A stretch of 64,000 nt of DNA from Rhodobacterales bacterium HKCCE3408 (GTDB lineage: Bacteria; Pseudomonadota; Alphaproteobacteria; Rhodobacterales; Rhodobacteraceae): positions 434,001 to 498,000 of the forward strand of contig WVSN01000001.1 in the NCBI GenBank assembly GCA_015689705.1. Reading direction: 5' to 3'. The stretch's first letter is position 1. Each line of letters begins with the position of its first letter. The notes under the pieces were generated by a model, which worked only from the letters and a program-made list of their open reading frames with translations, had not been told where the DNA came from and made no database searches. Shown here in pieces: positions 15,758 to 24,059 of the stretch. A program made the translations under genes and the position numbers.

Positions 15758-16951
15758 CTATTCGGCGGCGGCGAGCGCGGCCTCGACGGCGCTGGCGGCG
15801 CGGTCGAGCCGGGCGACGGCCTCGGTGATTTCCTCTTCGGTGATCGTGAGCGGCGGGAGCAGGCGGACGACATTGTCGCTGGCGGGCGCCATGATGATCT
15901 CCTGCGCGTGGCCGGCGCGGATGACGTCGAGGTTGGGGGCCTTGCAAACGAGACCGAGCATGAGGCCCGAGCCCCGGACCTTTTCGAACACGTCCGGATG
16001 GTCGGCGACGAGGCCTTCGAGCTTCTGGCGCAGGTGGCCGGCCTTGCGGCTCACCCCGTCGAGGAAGCCCTCTTCGGTCATCGCGGTCATCACCTCGGCG
16101 GCGACGGCGCAGCCGAGCGGGTTGCCGCCATAGGTCGAGCCGTGGGTGCCGGGGGTCATCACGCGGCCCACCTCCTCGGTCGCGAGCAGCGCGCCGATCG
16201 GGTAGCCGCCGCCGATGCCCTTGGCGACCATCATGATGTCGGGCGTGATCCCGGCCCATTCATGCGCGAAGAGCTTGCCGGTCCGGCCCATGCCGCACTG
16301 GATCTCGTCGAAGATCAGCAGCAGCCCGTGTTCGTCGCAGAGATCGCGCAGGCCCTTGAGGCACTGGTCGGGCAGGGGGCGGATGCCGCTTTCGCCTTGA
16401 ACCGGCTCGACCATGATCGCGCCGACATCCGGTTCAGCCGCGGCGGCACGCAGCGCGTCGTGGTCGCCGAAGGGCAGGTGGCGGAAGCCGGGAGTGAGCG
16501 GGCCGAAGCCCTTGGTCAGCTTTTCTGAGCCGGCGGCCGAGATCATCGTCGTCGAGCGGCCGTGGAAGCTGCCCTCGAAGGTCAGGATCGTTGTGCGCTC
16601 CGGGCTGCCCGTCTCGGCGCGATACTTGCGCGCCATCTTGACCGCGAGCTCGCCCGCCTCGGTGCCGGAATTGCAGAAGAACACGGTGTCGGCGAAGGTG
16701 TGCTCGACCAGCATCTCGGCCAGCCGCTCCTGTTCCGGCACGGTGAACAGGTTCGACGTGTGCCAGAGTTTCTGCGCCTGGTCGGTCAGCGCCTTCACCA
16801 GCCGCGGGTTCGAATGGCCGAGCGAGACGACCGCGATGCCGGCGGCGAAATCGAGGAAGCGTCGGCCGTCCCGCTCGATCAGCCAGGCGCCTTCGCCCCG
16901 CTCGAACGAGAGCGGGCTGCGGGAATAGCTCGGCAGGACCGGGGAAATCAT
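15758..16951 (-). CDS. argD: Acetylornithine aminotransferase
   Basis: PLP enzyme making N-acetylornithine in arginine synthesis, and possibly N-succinyl-diaminopimelate in lysine synthesis. 397 residues. Marks: NSGTEA (94-99), FDEIQCGMGRTG (214-225), and the PLP lysine Lys244 in MVAKGIGGG. The ATG at 16951 is preceded by AGAGGA; a longer frame starting at 17011 has no such site. Heads the argD-argF pair. A related 4-aminobutyrate or ornithine aminotransferase role is less likely given the adjacent argF. Confidence 0.95.
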   Translation of the reverse strand: MISPVLPSYSRSPLSFERGEGAWLIERDGRRFLDFAAGIAVVSLGHSNPRLVKALTDQAQKLWHTSNLFTVPEQERLAEMLVEHTFADTVFFCNSGTEAGELAVKMARKYRAETGSPERTTILTFEGSFHGRSTTMISAAGSEKLTKGFGPLTPGFRHLPFGDHDALRAAAAEPDVGAIMVEPVQGESGIRPLPDQCLKGLRDLCDEHGLLLIFDEIQCGMGRTGKLFAHEWAGITPDIMMVAKGIGGGYPIGALLATEEVGRVMTPGTHGSTYGGNPLGCAVAAEVMTAMTEEGFLDGVSRKAGHLRQKLEGLVADHPDVFEKVRGSGLMLGLVCKAPNLDVIRAGHAQEIIMAPASDNVVRLLPPLTITEEEITEAVARLDRAASAVEAALAAAE

Positions 16952-17030
16952 CGGCTTGTCCTCTTGGTGACCGGAAGGCTTCGGACTGCCCGAAACCGCC
17001 CTGCCAGTCAATTCAGGACCGCTGATGGGG

Positions 17031-17516
17031 TCAAGTCGCTTTCATGATGATGCAGGTGGTGGACCCGGTCGCGTAGAGCCGTTCGGACGCATCGCGGATC
17101 GTGCCCTCGGCCACGCCGGTGGAGCGGCCGGCATGGGAGACGATGGCTTCGGCGAGAATTTCTGTTCCGATCGGGATCGGGCGGATGATGTTCACCTTGT
17201 ATTCGAGCGTGGTGTAGACCGAACCCTGCGGAACCTTCGTCATAACGGCGCAGCCGAGCGCGGAATCGAGCAGCGTGCCGTACCAGCCGCCATGCACCGA
17301 GCCCATCGGGTTGGCATAGTCGAAACTGGGAGCGCCGCGGAAGACGATGCGCCCGTCTTCGACTGTGTCAAGCCGGAAGCCGACGGTGCCCCCGATCGGC
17401 GGGCCGGGCAGGCGGCCTTCGAGGATCCCGCGCATGAAATCGAGCCCGGACATCGACAGCAGCGTCTCGCGGCTGGCGAGCGCATCGGGCGTCGCGGCGA
17501 AGAACTGGTCCTGCAT
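17031..17516 (-). CDS. PaaI-family hotdog thioesterase
   Basis: 161 residues, a single hotdog domain. NPMGSVHGGWYGTLLDSALGCAV (about 69-91) is the PaaI/YdiI-type active region with its H-G-G. It would hydrolyse an acyl-CoA, probably aromatic or medium-chain; the physiological substrate is unknown. The ATG at 17516 follows GGGAGG. That ribosome site lies in the arm of a hairpin (17524-17550), so translation may be limited unless the hairpin opens. It lies 77 bp downstream of metF on the same strand. Confidence 0.85.
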   Translation of the reverse strand: MQDQFFAATPDALASRETLLSMSGLDFMRGILEGRLPGPPIGGTVGFRLDTVEDGRIVFRGAPSFDYANPMGSVHGGWYGTLLDSALGCAVMTKVPQGSVYTTLEYKVNIIRPIPIGTEILAEAIVSHAGRSTGVAEGTIRDASERLYATGSTTCIIMKAT

Positions 17517-17523
17517 GGATTTC

Positions 17524-17550
17524 GGGCCTCCCTTCAGCAAAGGGAAGCCC
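17524..17550 (-). promoter_or_regulatory. Hairpin covering the thioesterase ribosome site
   Basis: GGGC (17524-17527) pairs with GCCC (17547-17550) and TCCCTT (17529-17534) with AAGGGA (17540-17545), with one mismatch and a 5-nt loop. On the minus-strand mRNA the downstream arm contains AAGGGAGG, the Shine-Dalgarno of the thioesterase gene. It could be a translation-limiting hairpin, or simply the second part of the metF terminator. Confidence 0.5.
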
Positions 17551-17553
17551 GAT

Positions 17554-17578
17554 GGCGGGGCGTGGGACAAGCCCCGCC
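17554..17578 (-). terminator. Hairpin downstream of metF
   Basis: Perfect 8-bp arms GGCGGGGC (17554-17561) and GCCCCGCC (17571-17578) with a 9-nt loop, starting 15 bp after the metF stop on the minus strand. No T run follows immediately, so it may be a weak terminator or part of a two-hairpin structure with 17524-17550. Confidence 0.45.
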
Positions 17579-17593
17579 GGGGTGAACGTTACG

Positions 17594-18463
17594 TCACGCG
17601 ACCTCGGCCAGCGCGACCTTTGGCTTGATGCCGAGCGCGGCGCAGACATCGCGGGTGAGGTCGGGCTTGTTCAGCGTGTAGAAGTGCAGATCCTCGACGC
17701 CTTCCTCGAGCAGCCGGGCGCAGAGGACGGTGGCCTGCACCGTGGCGAAGAGATCGTGGCGGCCGTCGCGCAGCGCGGTTTCGAAATCGGTGTCGAGCTT
17801 GTCGGGCACCGGCACGCCGCAGCGGGTGGCGAAGCGCTTCACGCCGGCCCAGTCCTCGACCGGCAGGATGCCGGGGATGACCGGCGCCGTGATCCCGGCA
17901 TCGGCGCAGGCATCGCGGAACCGCAGGAAGGTTTCGGCGTCGAAGAAGAACTGGGTGATCGCGGATTGTGCGCCGGCGTCGATCTTGCGCTTCAGCCAGT
18001 CGACGTTCTGGCCCGGATCCGCGGCTTCGGGGTGCGGATCGGCATAGGCGCCGACGCGGATGTGGAACTTGCCGGTGGCAGCGAGCGACTCGATCAGCTC
18101 GACCGAAGATGCGAACCCGCCAGGATGCGCCCGGAACGCACCCTCTCCCTTCGGCGGGTCGCCGCGCAGCGCGACGATCTGGTTCACGCCGGCCGCGGCA
18201 TAGCTGTCTGCAATCTCCAGCGTCTCTTCGCGGGAGGCGTCGACGCAGGTCAGGTGCGCCGCGACGTTCAGCCCGAAACTGGCGCCGATGGTGCGCACGG
18301 CTTCATGGGTCAGCGCGCGGGTGGTCCCGCCGGCGCCGTAGGTCACGGAGACGAATTCCGGCGCCATCGGGGCGAGCACGCCAAGCGTCTCCCACAGGCG
18401 GAACGACGCCTCGAGCGACTTGGGTGGGAAGAATTCGAAGGAGACCCGGGGAGTTCTGGTCAT
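17594..18463 (-). CDS. metF: Methylenetetrahydrofolate reductase
   Basis: Flavoprotein that reduces 5,10-methylene-THF to 5-methyl-THF, the methyl donor for methionine synthesis. 289 residues, full length. Marks: SFEFFPPKS at the N-terminus with the catalytic-region Glu, SVTYGAGG (39-46), ALRGDPPKG (about 97-105), and QFFFDAETF in the second half. Divergent from a MetR-type regulator, with a perfect MetR-like box in the shared 91-bp gap, so control by homocysteine-responsive MetR is likely. Confidence 0.96.
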   Translation of the reverse strand: MTRTPRVSFEFFPPKSLEASFRLWETLGVLAPMAPEFVSVTYGAGGTTRALTHEAVRTIGASFGLNVAAHLTCVDASREETLEIADSYAAAGVNQIVALRGDPPKGEGAFRAHPGGFASSVELIESLAATGKFHIRVGAYADPHPEAADPGQNVDWLKRKIDAGAQSAITQFFFDAETFLRFRDACADAGITAPVIPGILPVEDWAGVKRFATRCGVPVPDKLDTDFETALRDGRHDLFATVQATVLCARLLEEGVEDLHFYTLNKPDLTRDVCAALGIKPKVALAEVA

Positions 18464-18513
18464 GCTGACGGTCCTTGCATCTGTTGACCCAGATGTCGCA
18501 TAGAGCTTCTTGC

Positions 18514-18526
18514 TGAAGCAAATTCA
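18514..18526. promoter_or_regulatory. MetR-type operator
   Basis: TGAA-GCAAA-TTCA fits the enterobacterial MetR consensus TGAA-N5-TTCA exactly. It lies midway in the 91-bp gap between divergent metF and the metR-like gene, 51 bp from the metF start and 29 bp from the regulator start, a good place to activate one and repress the other. Confidence 0.75.
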
Positions 18527-18554
18527 TAATTCTCAAGATCATCATGAGTCGGCC

Positions 18555-19460
18555 ATGCATATCGAATTCCGGCACCTGAAGACGATCAAGGCGATCCACG
18601 AGGCCGGCGGGCTGGCGCGCGCCGCCGACTTGCTGCACATCACGCAATCCGCTTTGTCCCACCAGATCAAGGGGTTGGAGGCGCAGGCGGGGATCGAGCT
18701 GTTCGTCCGCCGGTCGAAGCCGATGCGCCTCTCGCCGGCCGGACGGAAGCTTCTGAACCTGGCCGAGGAAGTGCTGCCGCGGATCTCGGCGCTGGAGGAG
18801 GAGTTCTCGGGCCTGCGCGCGGGCAAGTCGGGTCGGCTGCATATCGCCATCGAATGCCATGCCTGTTTCGACTGGCTGCTGCCGGTCCTCGAATCGTTCC
18901 GGAAGGCGTGGCCGGACGTGGACGTTGATATCCGACCGGGCCTGCAATTCGAGGCGCTGCCGGCGCTGATGCGTCAGGACGTCGATCTCGTGATCTCGTC
19001 CGACCCCGAGGATCTGCCGGGCGTGACCTTCACGCCGCTCTTCGATTACGAGCCGGTCTTCGTCGCCTCGGCCGATCATCCGCTGGCGAAGCGAGAGTAT
19101 ATCGAGGCGGCCGATTTCGCGGGGCAGACGCTGATCACCTATCCGGTGGAGCGCGCACGGCTGGACGTGTTCAGCCAGCTCCTGATGCCGGCGGGCGTGG
19201 AGCCGAAGACGATCCGCCAGGTGGAACTGTCGGCGGTCATCCTGCTTCTGGTCGCCTCCAATCGTGGCGTCGCGGTCCTGCCCGACTGGGTCGTGCGCGG
19301 GGTCTGGAACAACGACAGCTACGTGACCCGGCCGCTGACGAAGACCGGGATCACCCGGCGGCTCTATGGCGCGACGCGCGAGGAAGACGCCGGCAAGCCG
19401 TTCATGTCGCATGTCCTGCGGCTCGCCCGGACCGAGCCGCCGAAGCTGCAACGGGCCTGA
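18555..19460 (+). CDS. metR: LysR-family regulator, MetR-like
   Basis: 301 residues: winged HTH (about 1-60; AADLLHITQSALSHQIKGLE) and a LysR effector domain. The start MHIEFRHLKTI and the SKPMRLSPAGRKLL turn match MetR, which senses homocysteine and controls met genes. Support comes from divergent metF and the TGAA-N5-TTCA box between them. The ATG at 18555 gives the family start; an in-frame upstream start at 18510 would overlap the box. Its stop is 3 bp from that of a convergent second LysR gene. Confidence 0.85.
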   Translation: MHIEFRHLKTIKAIHEAGGLARAADLLHITQSALSHQIKGLEAQAGIELFVRRSKPMRLSPAGRKLLNLAEEVLPRISALEEEFSGLRAGKSGRLHIAIECHACFDWLLPVLESFRKAWPDVDVDIRPGLQFEALPALMRQDVDLVISSDPEDLPGVTFTPLFDYEPVFVASADHPLAKREYIEAADFAGQTLITYPVERARLDVFSQLLMPAGVEPKTIRQVELSAVILLLVASNRGVAVLPDWVVRGVWNNDSYVTRPLTKTGITRRLYGATREEDAGKPFMSHVLRLARTEPPKLQRA

Positions 19461-19463
19461 TCG

Positions 19464-20375
19464 TCACGCGATGTCGCGCAGGTGGCGGAACAGCGCCCGG
19501 AAGCGCGGCGCGAAGAAGCCGGCGAAGGCCTTCACCTCGGGCCGTTTCCACGCCTCCGGACCGATGACCAGCCACGAGAACGTGGACGTGCCCGGCACGG
19601 GGCCGAGGCAACGGACGAGCCCCGGCGTCTCCTCGCCGATGGACAGCGGCAAGGGACCGATGCCGATGCCGGCCTGAACGGCCGCGGTCAGCCCCTCCAT
19701 CTCGACGCAGCGCGAGGCGATCTGCGTGGGCGCGATCCGCTCCGTGAGCCAGTTGTTCAGCGTGAGAGAGGTCCGGTAGGTCGTGTAGACGATGAACCGG
19801 TGGCCAGCGAATTCGGCCTCGGAGCGGGGGCAGCCGTGCTTCTCGACATACGCTTTCGAGGCATAGAGGGCCGAGCGGACTTCGGTCAGTTTCGTGGCGA
19901 TCAGGCGTTCGTCCTCGATCGACAGCGCGAAGCGAAGCGCGACATCCGCCTCGCCCGCGGCGAGGTCGAGCATCTGGTCGGTCGCGACGAATTCGAATTC
20001 GGTTCCAGGATGAGCGTCCGAGAATTCCGCAAGGATGCCGGCGAAGCGGGTGGAGAAATTGCGCCCGCCGGCGGTGATGCGGATGGGCCGAAGATGCGTG
20101 CTGCGCGCCATGCCTGCGGCCGCGGCGAAGGCGTTGGCGGCCGTTTCCAGAGCTTCCGCTTTCGGCCGGAGCGCCTCGGCCGCCCCGGTGGGATGGCTGC
20201 CGCGGGTGTCGCGGTCGAACAGGGACAATCCGAGCGTGTGTTCCAGCGCCTCGATCCGGCGGGCGACCGTGGGCTGCGCGAGACCGAGCGCCTTGGCGGC
20301 GGCAAGCGTCGATCCCCCGCGCAGCACGGCGAGGAAGACGCGCACATCGGACCAGTCGCGAAAGTCGCTCAACAT
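19464..20375 (-). CDS. LysR-family transcriptional regulator
   Basis: 303 residues. The HTH is in the first 60 (VRVFLAVLRGGSTLAAAKALGLAQPTVARRIEALE), followed by a typical periplasmic-binding-like effector domain. The target is unknown. The effector half differs from the MetR-like neighbour, so this is not a recent copy of it. The ATG at 20375 begins the conserved part, although only a weak ribosome site is visible. A 69-residue gene runs divergently 91 bp away and is the natural first candidate target. Confidence 0.88.
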   Translation of the reverse strand: MLSDFRDWSDVRVFLAVLRGGSTLAAAKALGLAQPTVARRIEALEHTLGLSLFDRDTRGSHPTGAAEALRPKAEALETAANAFAAAAGMARSTHLRPIRITAGGRNFSTRFAGILAEFSDAHPGTEFEFVATDQMLDLAAGEADVALRFALSIEDERLIATKLTEVRSALYASKAYVEKHGCPRSEAEFAGHRFIVYTTYRTSLTLNNWLTERIAPTQIASRCVEMEGLTAAVQAGIGIGPLPLSIGEETPGLVRCLGPVPGTSTFSWLVIGPEAWKRPEVKAFAGFFAPRFRALFRHLRDIA

Positions 20376-20466
20376 TTTTGAAGAACAGCACAACGCCGGG
20401 GCCGATACCAGACGGATCGCGCGGGGCGCAGGATAAAGCATGACCTCAAGCCGACAGGAGGCCCCG

Positions 20467-20676
20467 ATGACCGCCCGCTCCCTGACACCCGGATTGTTCG
20501 ACCTTCTCGCGCGCCTCCGTCCCGAGCGGCGCGCGCCGGCCCCGGCGCCTGATCTTGCCGCCGAGGATCGCGCGCGGCGCGACTTCATCGACGAGATGGT
20601 GAGCCGGAACCCGGACGCTTTCGCCAGCCATCTCGACGTGCAGGCGATGATGACCTGCTTCTCCTGGCGGTTCTGA
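20467..20676 (+). CDS. Hypothetical 69-residue protein
   Basis: Not recognised. The start is firm: ACAGGAGG lies 6 nt before ATG 20467. The sequence is Arg/Pro/Ala-rich up to residue 35, then DFIDEMVSRNPDAFASHLDVQAMMTCFSWRF, an amphipathic helical end. There is no signal peptide or membrane segment. It faces the LysR gene across a 91-bp gap. The segment with conserved-looking EMVSRNPDAF suggests a real small protein, but I know of no function. Confidence 0.6.
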   Translation: MTARSLTPGLFDLLARLRPERRAPAPAPDLAAEDRARRDFIDEMVSRNPDAFASHLDVQAMMTCFSWRF

Positions 20677-20781
20677 TTCGGCCCTGCCGTCGCCGCGACC
20701 GGTGATCGGCCCGGGCTGCGGCCTTGGCAAGCGGCGGAGCCTCGGATATGGCGGCGCTTCAAATTCCAAGGAGCGGCGGCG

Positions 20782-21576
20782 ATGCAGGGCTCGGCCAATC
20801 TCAACGTGATGATCAAGACCGCGCGCAAGGCGGGCCGGTCGCTCGTGCGCGATTTCCGCGAGGTCGAGAACCTGCAGGTCAGCCGCAAGGGCCCGGGCGA
20901 TTTCGTCTCGAAGGCCGACATCGCGGCCGAGGAGATCATCCGCGAGGAGCTGACCCGCGCCCGCCCGACCTATGGCTGGCTTGGCGAGGAAAGCGGTTTC
21001 GAACCGGGCGAGGACCCGACGCGGCGCTGGATCGTCGATCCGCTGGACGGGACGACGAATTACCTGCACGGCCTGCCGCACTGGGCGATCTCTATCGCGC
21101 TTGAGCACAAGGGCGAGGTCGTCGCCGGCGTCGTGTTCGATCCGGTGAAGGACGAGATGTTCTATGCCGAGAAGGGGCAGGGGGCGTGGCTGAACGACAG
21201 CCAGCGCATCCGTGTCTCGGGCCGGACCCGGCTTGCCGATTGCCTGTTCGGTGCGGGGCTTCCGCCCGATGGCGGCACCTACCTGCCCGCGATGCTGCGC
21301 GACATGGGCCGGCTTCTTCCGCAATGTTCGGGCATGCGGCGGTGGGGCGCCGCAGCGCTCGATCTCGCCTACGTGGCGGCCGGTCGCTATGACGGGTTCT
21401 GGGAATACAACCTGAACGCCTGGGACCTGGCCGCGGGCGTCATCCTGATCCGCGAGGCCGGCGGCCTTGTCGAGCCGATGCGCGAGGGCCAGAACCTGAT
21501 GACCGACGGTCATATCCTGGCGGCGAATGCCGACATCTTCGGCGCCTTCGCCGAGGTGATCCGCAACCGCGACTAG
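20782..21576 (+). CDS. suhB: Inositol-1-monophosphatase family protein
   Basis: 264 residues, Mg-dependent sugar/inositol phosphatase fold. The metal ligands are visible: WLGEES (66-71), VDPLDGTTNY (85-94), and the late NAWDLAAG motif. In bacteria SuhB-type enzymes act on inositol phosphates, and in E. coli the protein also helps rRNA transcription; which applies here cannot be told. The ATG at 20782 follows AAGGAGCGGCGGCG. The TAG stop is inside CTAG at 21573-21576, shared with the convergent pcs gene. Confidence 0.9.
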   Translation: MQGSANLNVMIKTARKAGRSLVRDFREVENLQVSRKGPGDFVSKADIAAEEIIREELTRARPTYGWLGEESGFEPGEDPTRRWIVDPLDGTTNYLHGLPHWAISIALEHKGEVVAGVVFDPVKDEMFYAEKGQGAWLNDSQRIRVSGRTRLADCLFGAGLPPDGGTYLPAMLRDMGRLLPQCSGMRRWGAAALDLAYVAAGRYDGFWEYNLNAWDLAAGVILIREAGGLVEPMREGQNLMTDGHILAANADIFGAFAEVIRNRD

Positions 21577-22259
21577 TCGAAAAGCTGCTGCAGCGCCCCG
21601 GCGGTCAGCAGGTAGAGCGAACTGACGCCCACCATCAGCGTCAGGCCCGGGTTCGAGGCGAAGTCTGACGCCGCGGCCCAGACGATTCCGCCGGTCCAGA
21701 GCGCGGCCACGGCCAGCGACAGCGGCCGCCAGCGCGCCGTGCGGATCGGATGGATGAACTTCACCGGCAGGAACATCGCGACGGTCAGCGCGATGATGAG
21801 GGCGGCGGTGATCCACCAAGACGGCGTCATCACGAGAAGCGACAGCGCCACCATGTTCCAGCAGCCCGGAAACCCCTGGAACGACTTGTCCTCGGTCTTC
21901 ATCCGGGTGTCGGCGAAGTAGATCGCGCTGGCCACCGGGACGAGCAGGACGGCGATCCAGCCGGTCCAGCCCGGCAGAAGGCCCGAGGCGTAGATCGCGT
22001 AGGCCGGGATCACGACGTAGGTCAGGAAGTCGATGACGAGATCGAGGATGATGCCGTCGATCTCGGGCGCGTATTCGCGAACCCCGAAGCGGCGGGCGAG
22101 CGGCCCGTCGATGCCGTCGACGACGAAGGCGGCGGCAAGCCAGATCGACATGACCTCCCAGTCGCCGGCGACGGCGGCGAGAAAGGCCAGCATGGCGAGG
22201 CCGGCGCCGGTCGCGGTGAAGACGTGGACGGCGAGGGCAGTCGTGCGCGGGGTCATCAC
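21573..22259 (-). CDS. pcs: Phosphatidylcholine synthase
   Basis: Condenses choline with CDP-diacylglycerol to make phosphatidylcholine, a membrane lipid of many alphaproteobacteria. 228 residues with about eight membrane helices. The CDP-alcohol phosphotransferase motif is present as DGIDGPLAR (48-56) followed by Gly69, Asp73 and Asp77. Further blocks (SAIYFADTRMKTED, GFPGCWNM, PVKFIHP) are those of rhizobial Pcs, so this is not a generic CDP-alcohol enzyme. The choline would be imported. 58 bp separate it from xerC upstream. Confidence 0.92.
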   Translation of the reverse strand: MMTPRTTALAVHVFTATGAGLAMLAFLAAVAGDWEVMSIWLAAAFVVDGIDGPLARRFGVREYAPEIDGIILDLVIDFLTYVVIPAYAIYASGLLPGWTGWIAVLLVPVASAIYFADTRMKTEDKSFQGFPGCWNMVALSLLVMTPSWWITAALIIALTVAMFLPVKFIHPIRTARWRPLSLAVAALWTGGIVWAAASDFASNPGLTLMVGVSSLYLLTAGALQQLFD

Positions 22260-22317
22260 GCGGTGATGCCCCGCCCAAGGCGCGATTGCAACAGCACCAT
22301 GACGCTCCCCGGGCGGG

Positions 22318-23262
22318 TCACGCCCGGGGATGGCTGAGGCGGTAGATCTCCATCAGCCGGCTGGTGTCGACCGAGGTGTAGGCCTGCGTCGTCGACAGCG
22401 AGGCATGACCCAGGAGTTCCTGGATCGCGCGGAGGTCGCCGCCGGCATTCAGCAGATGCGTCGCGAAGGAGTGGCGCATCGCGTGCGGCGTGGCCGTGGC
22501 CGGAAGACCGAGCTGCGCGCGCACGTCCGCCATCACGCCCGAGACCTGCCGCGGATTGAGCGGCCCGCCCCGGATTCCGCGGAACAGCGGCGTGCCGCTG
22601 CGCAGCGGGTGCGGGCAGAGCATGGCGTAGTGGTTCACCGCATCGCGGGCCGCCGGAAGAACCGGGACTTCGCGCTCCTTGTTGCCCTTGCCGCGAATGC
22701 GCAGCACCTCGCGCAGCGGCAGGATGTCCCCGGTCAGCCCGAGCGTTTCCGAGATCCGGAGCCCGCAGCCATACATCAGCATCATCACTGCCGTGTCGCG
22801 CGCGGCAACCCAGTCGCGTTCGTCCTGCTCGGCCATCCGCGCGATCACGTCGCGTGCGGCTGTCTCGGGCAGCGGCCGCGGCAGGCGGCGCTGGTATTTC
22901 GGGCTGCGCACCGACAGGACCGCGGTGGCGTCGAAGCCCTCGCGTTCGGACCACCAACGGAAGAAGCTTTTCACCGCCGAGAGGCGCCGGGCGAGCGAGC
23001 GCGGGCTGACGCCCTGTGCGCGTTCGTCCGCCATCCAGGCCCGCATGTCGCGCACCTTGATTTCGCGCAGCGGGGCGAGGCCCTGTTCGCCGCCAAGATG
23101 CACCGCCTGGAAACCGAAGAACCGGCGCAGGTCGGTCGCGTAGGCCCGGATCGTCCGGGGAGACGCGCTGTCGATTGCCGCGAGGTGGACCAGCCAATCC
23201 TCGATGAGAGCCGCGGCCGCCGGGCTCGGCGGATACGGCTCGTGTCCCTGACCGTCTGCCAT
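22318..23262 (-). CDS. xerC: Tyrosine recombinase XerC
   Basis: Resolves chromosome dimers at dif with XerD near the septum. 314 residues: N-terminal SAM-like core-binding domain (about 15-105) and catalytic domain with Arg169 (GLRISE), Lys192 (GKGNKER), His260 and Arg263 (HAMRHSFATH), His286 (LGHAS) and nucleophile Tyr295. Placement directly after a DUF484 gene (4-bp gap) matches the conserved DUF484-xerC pairing in proteobacteria and supports XerC rather than a phage integrase. Confidence 0.94.
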   Translation of the reverse strand: MADGQGHEPYPPSPAAAALIEDWLVHLAAIDSASPRTIRAYATDLRRFFGFQAVHLGGEQGLAPLREIKVRDMRAWMADERAQGVSPRSLARRLSAVKSFFRWWSEREGFDATAVLSVRSPKYQRRLPRPLPETAARDVIARMAEQDERDWVAARDTAVMMLMYGCGLRISETLGLTGDILPLREVLRIRGKGNKEREVPVLPAARDAVNHYAMLCPHPLRSGTPLFRGIRGGPLNPRQVSGVMADVRAQLGLPATATPHAMRHSFATHLLNAGGDLRAIQELLGHASLSTTQAYTSVDTSRLMEIYRLSHPRA

Positions 23263-23266
23263 CGGA

Positions 23267-23983
23267 TCAGCCGAGCCAGCGGCGCATCAGGCGTTCGAAG
23301 ACGCCGGTGAAGAAGGTCAGGAGATCGGTCCCCTGGCTCGGGCGGAACTGATGCGGGTCCTCTGCGCCCATCACCAGAAGGCCGGGCAGGCGACGCGGCC
23401 CGAGATCGAGCCGCATGAGCGCCTCTGACCGGATCCACTCGTCGTCGTCGCCGAAGATCTTCTCGGCATCGTCGCCGACGGCGCGAAGCGTGACCTGCCG
23501 CTGCGGGACGTTGCGCCCCTGCGTGACGTAGGCGTCGATGAAGCCCGGAGCGACGATCGTCAGCACGTCCTCGAGCTTCTGCACCCGCGGCGCCGATGTC
23601 TCGGTCGCCTGCGTGCTTTCCAGCACCAGCCGGACCCGGTCGACCCGGAGCGTTGCCGCGATGTCGGTGCCGAGCGTCTTGAGGAAGGTTTCGAAATCGG
23701 TCTCGTCGAGAAGCTTCAGCACCGCCCGGTTGATCTGGTTGGTGCCGGCGAGGTTCTCGTATGCCGCGGCAATGACCGAGCGGTGGGTTTCCTCCAGCCG
23801 CTCGAGCCGGCTTTCAAGCCGCTCCATCGCGATGCCGCGCATGTCCACGACATTGCCACCCAGAAGCCGGTCATTCGCGGCGATGAGTGCGCGCATGAGG
23901 TCCCGGTCTTCGAGGATGAGTTCGGGGTCCTGCAACACCCGCTCACGCCAATCGTCAGGCGTGGCCGCCCGTTCCATCTGCAT
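23267..23983 (-). CDS. DUF484 family protein
   Basis: 238 residues, cytoplasmic. The N-terminal part (about 10-75) is helical and contains LILEDRDLMRALIAAN; the remainder is GAF-like, ending GTDLLTFFTGVFERLMRRWL. DUF484 (YigA type) proteins lie upstream of xerC in many proteobacteria; no biochemical role is established. The coupling to xerC suggests a link to recombination or division. Paired DnaA-box-like sequences lie 76-101 bp upstream of its start. Confidence 0.87.
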   Translation of the reverse strand: MQMERAATPDDWRERVLQDPELILEDRDLMRALIAANDRLLGGNVVDMRGIAMERLESRLERLEETHRSVIAAAYENLAGTNQINRAVLKLLDETDFETFLKTLGTDIAATLRVDRVRLVLESTQATETSAPRVQKLEDVLTIVAPGFIDAYVTQGRNVPQRQVTLRAVGDDAEKIFGDDDEWIRSEALMRLDLGPRRLPGLLVMGAEDPHQFRPSQGTDLLTFFTGVFERLMRRWLG

Positions 23984-24059
23984 GATTTCTGCCTCGGTCT
24001 TTTGTTTGTTTGGCAGAAGATTAGCAGATGACGCTCATACCGGACAGAAAATTTTCCCC

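Noticed and set aside
22318-23262. Tyrosine recombinase as a mobile-element integrase
   Set aside because: It is XerC by length, motifs and its conserved position after a DUF484 gene; there are no att-like repeats or cargo genes around it.
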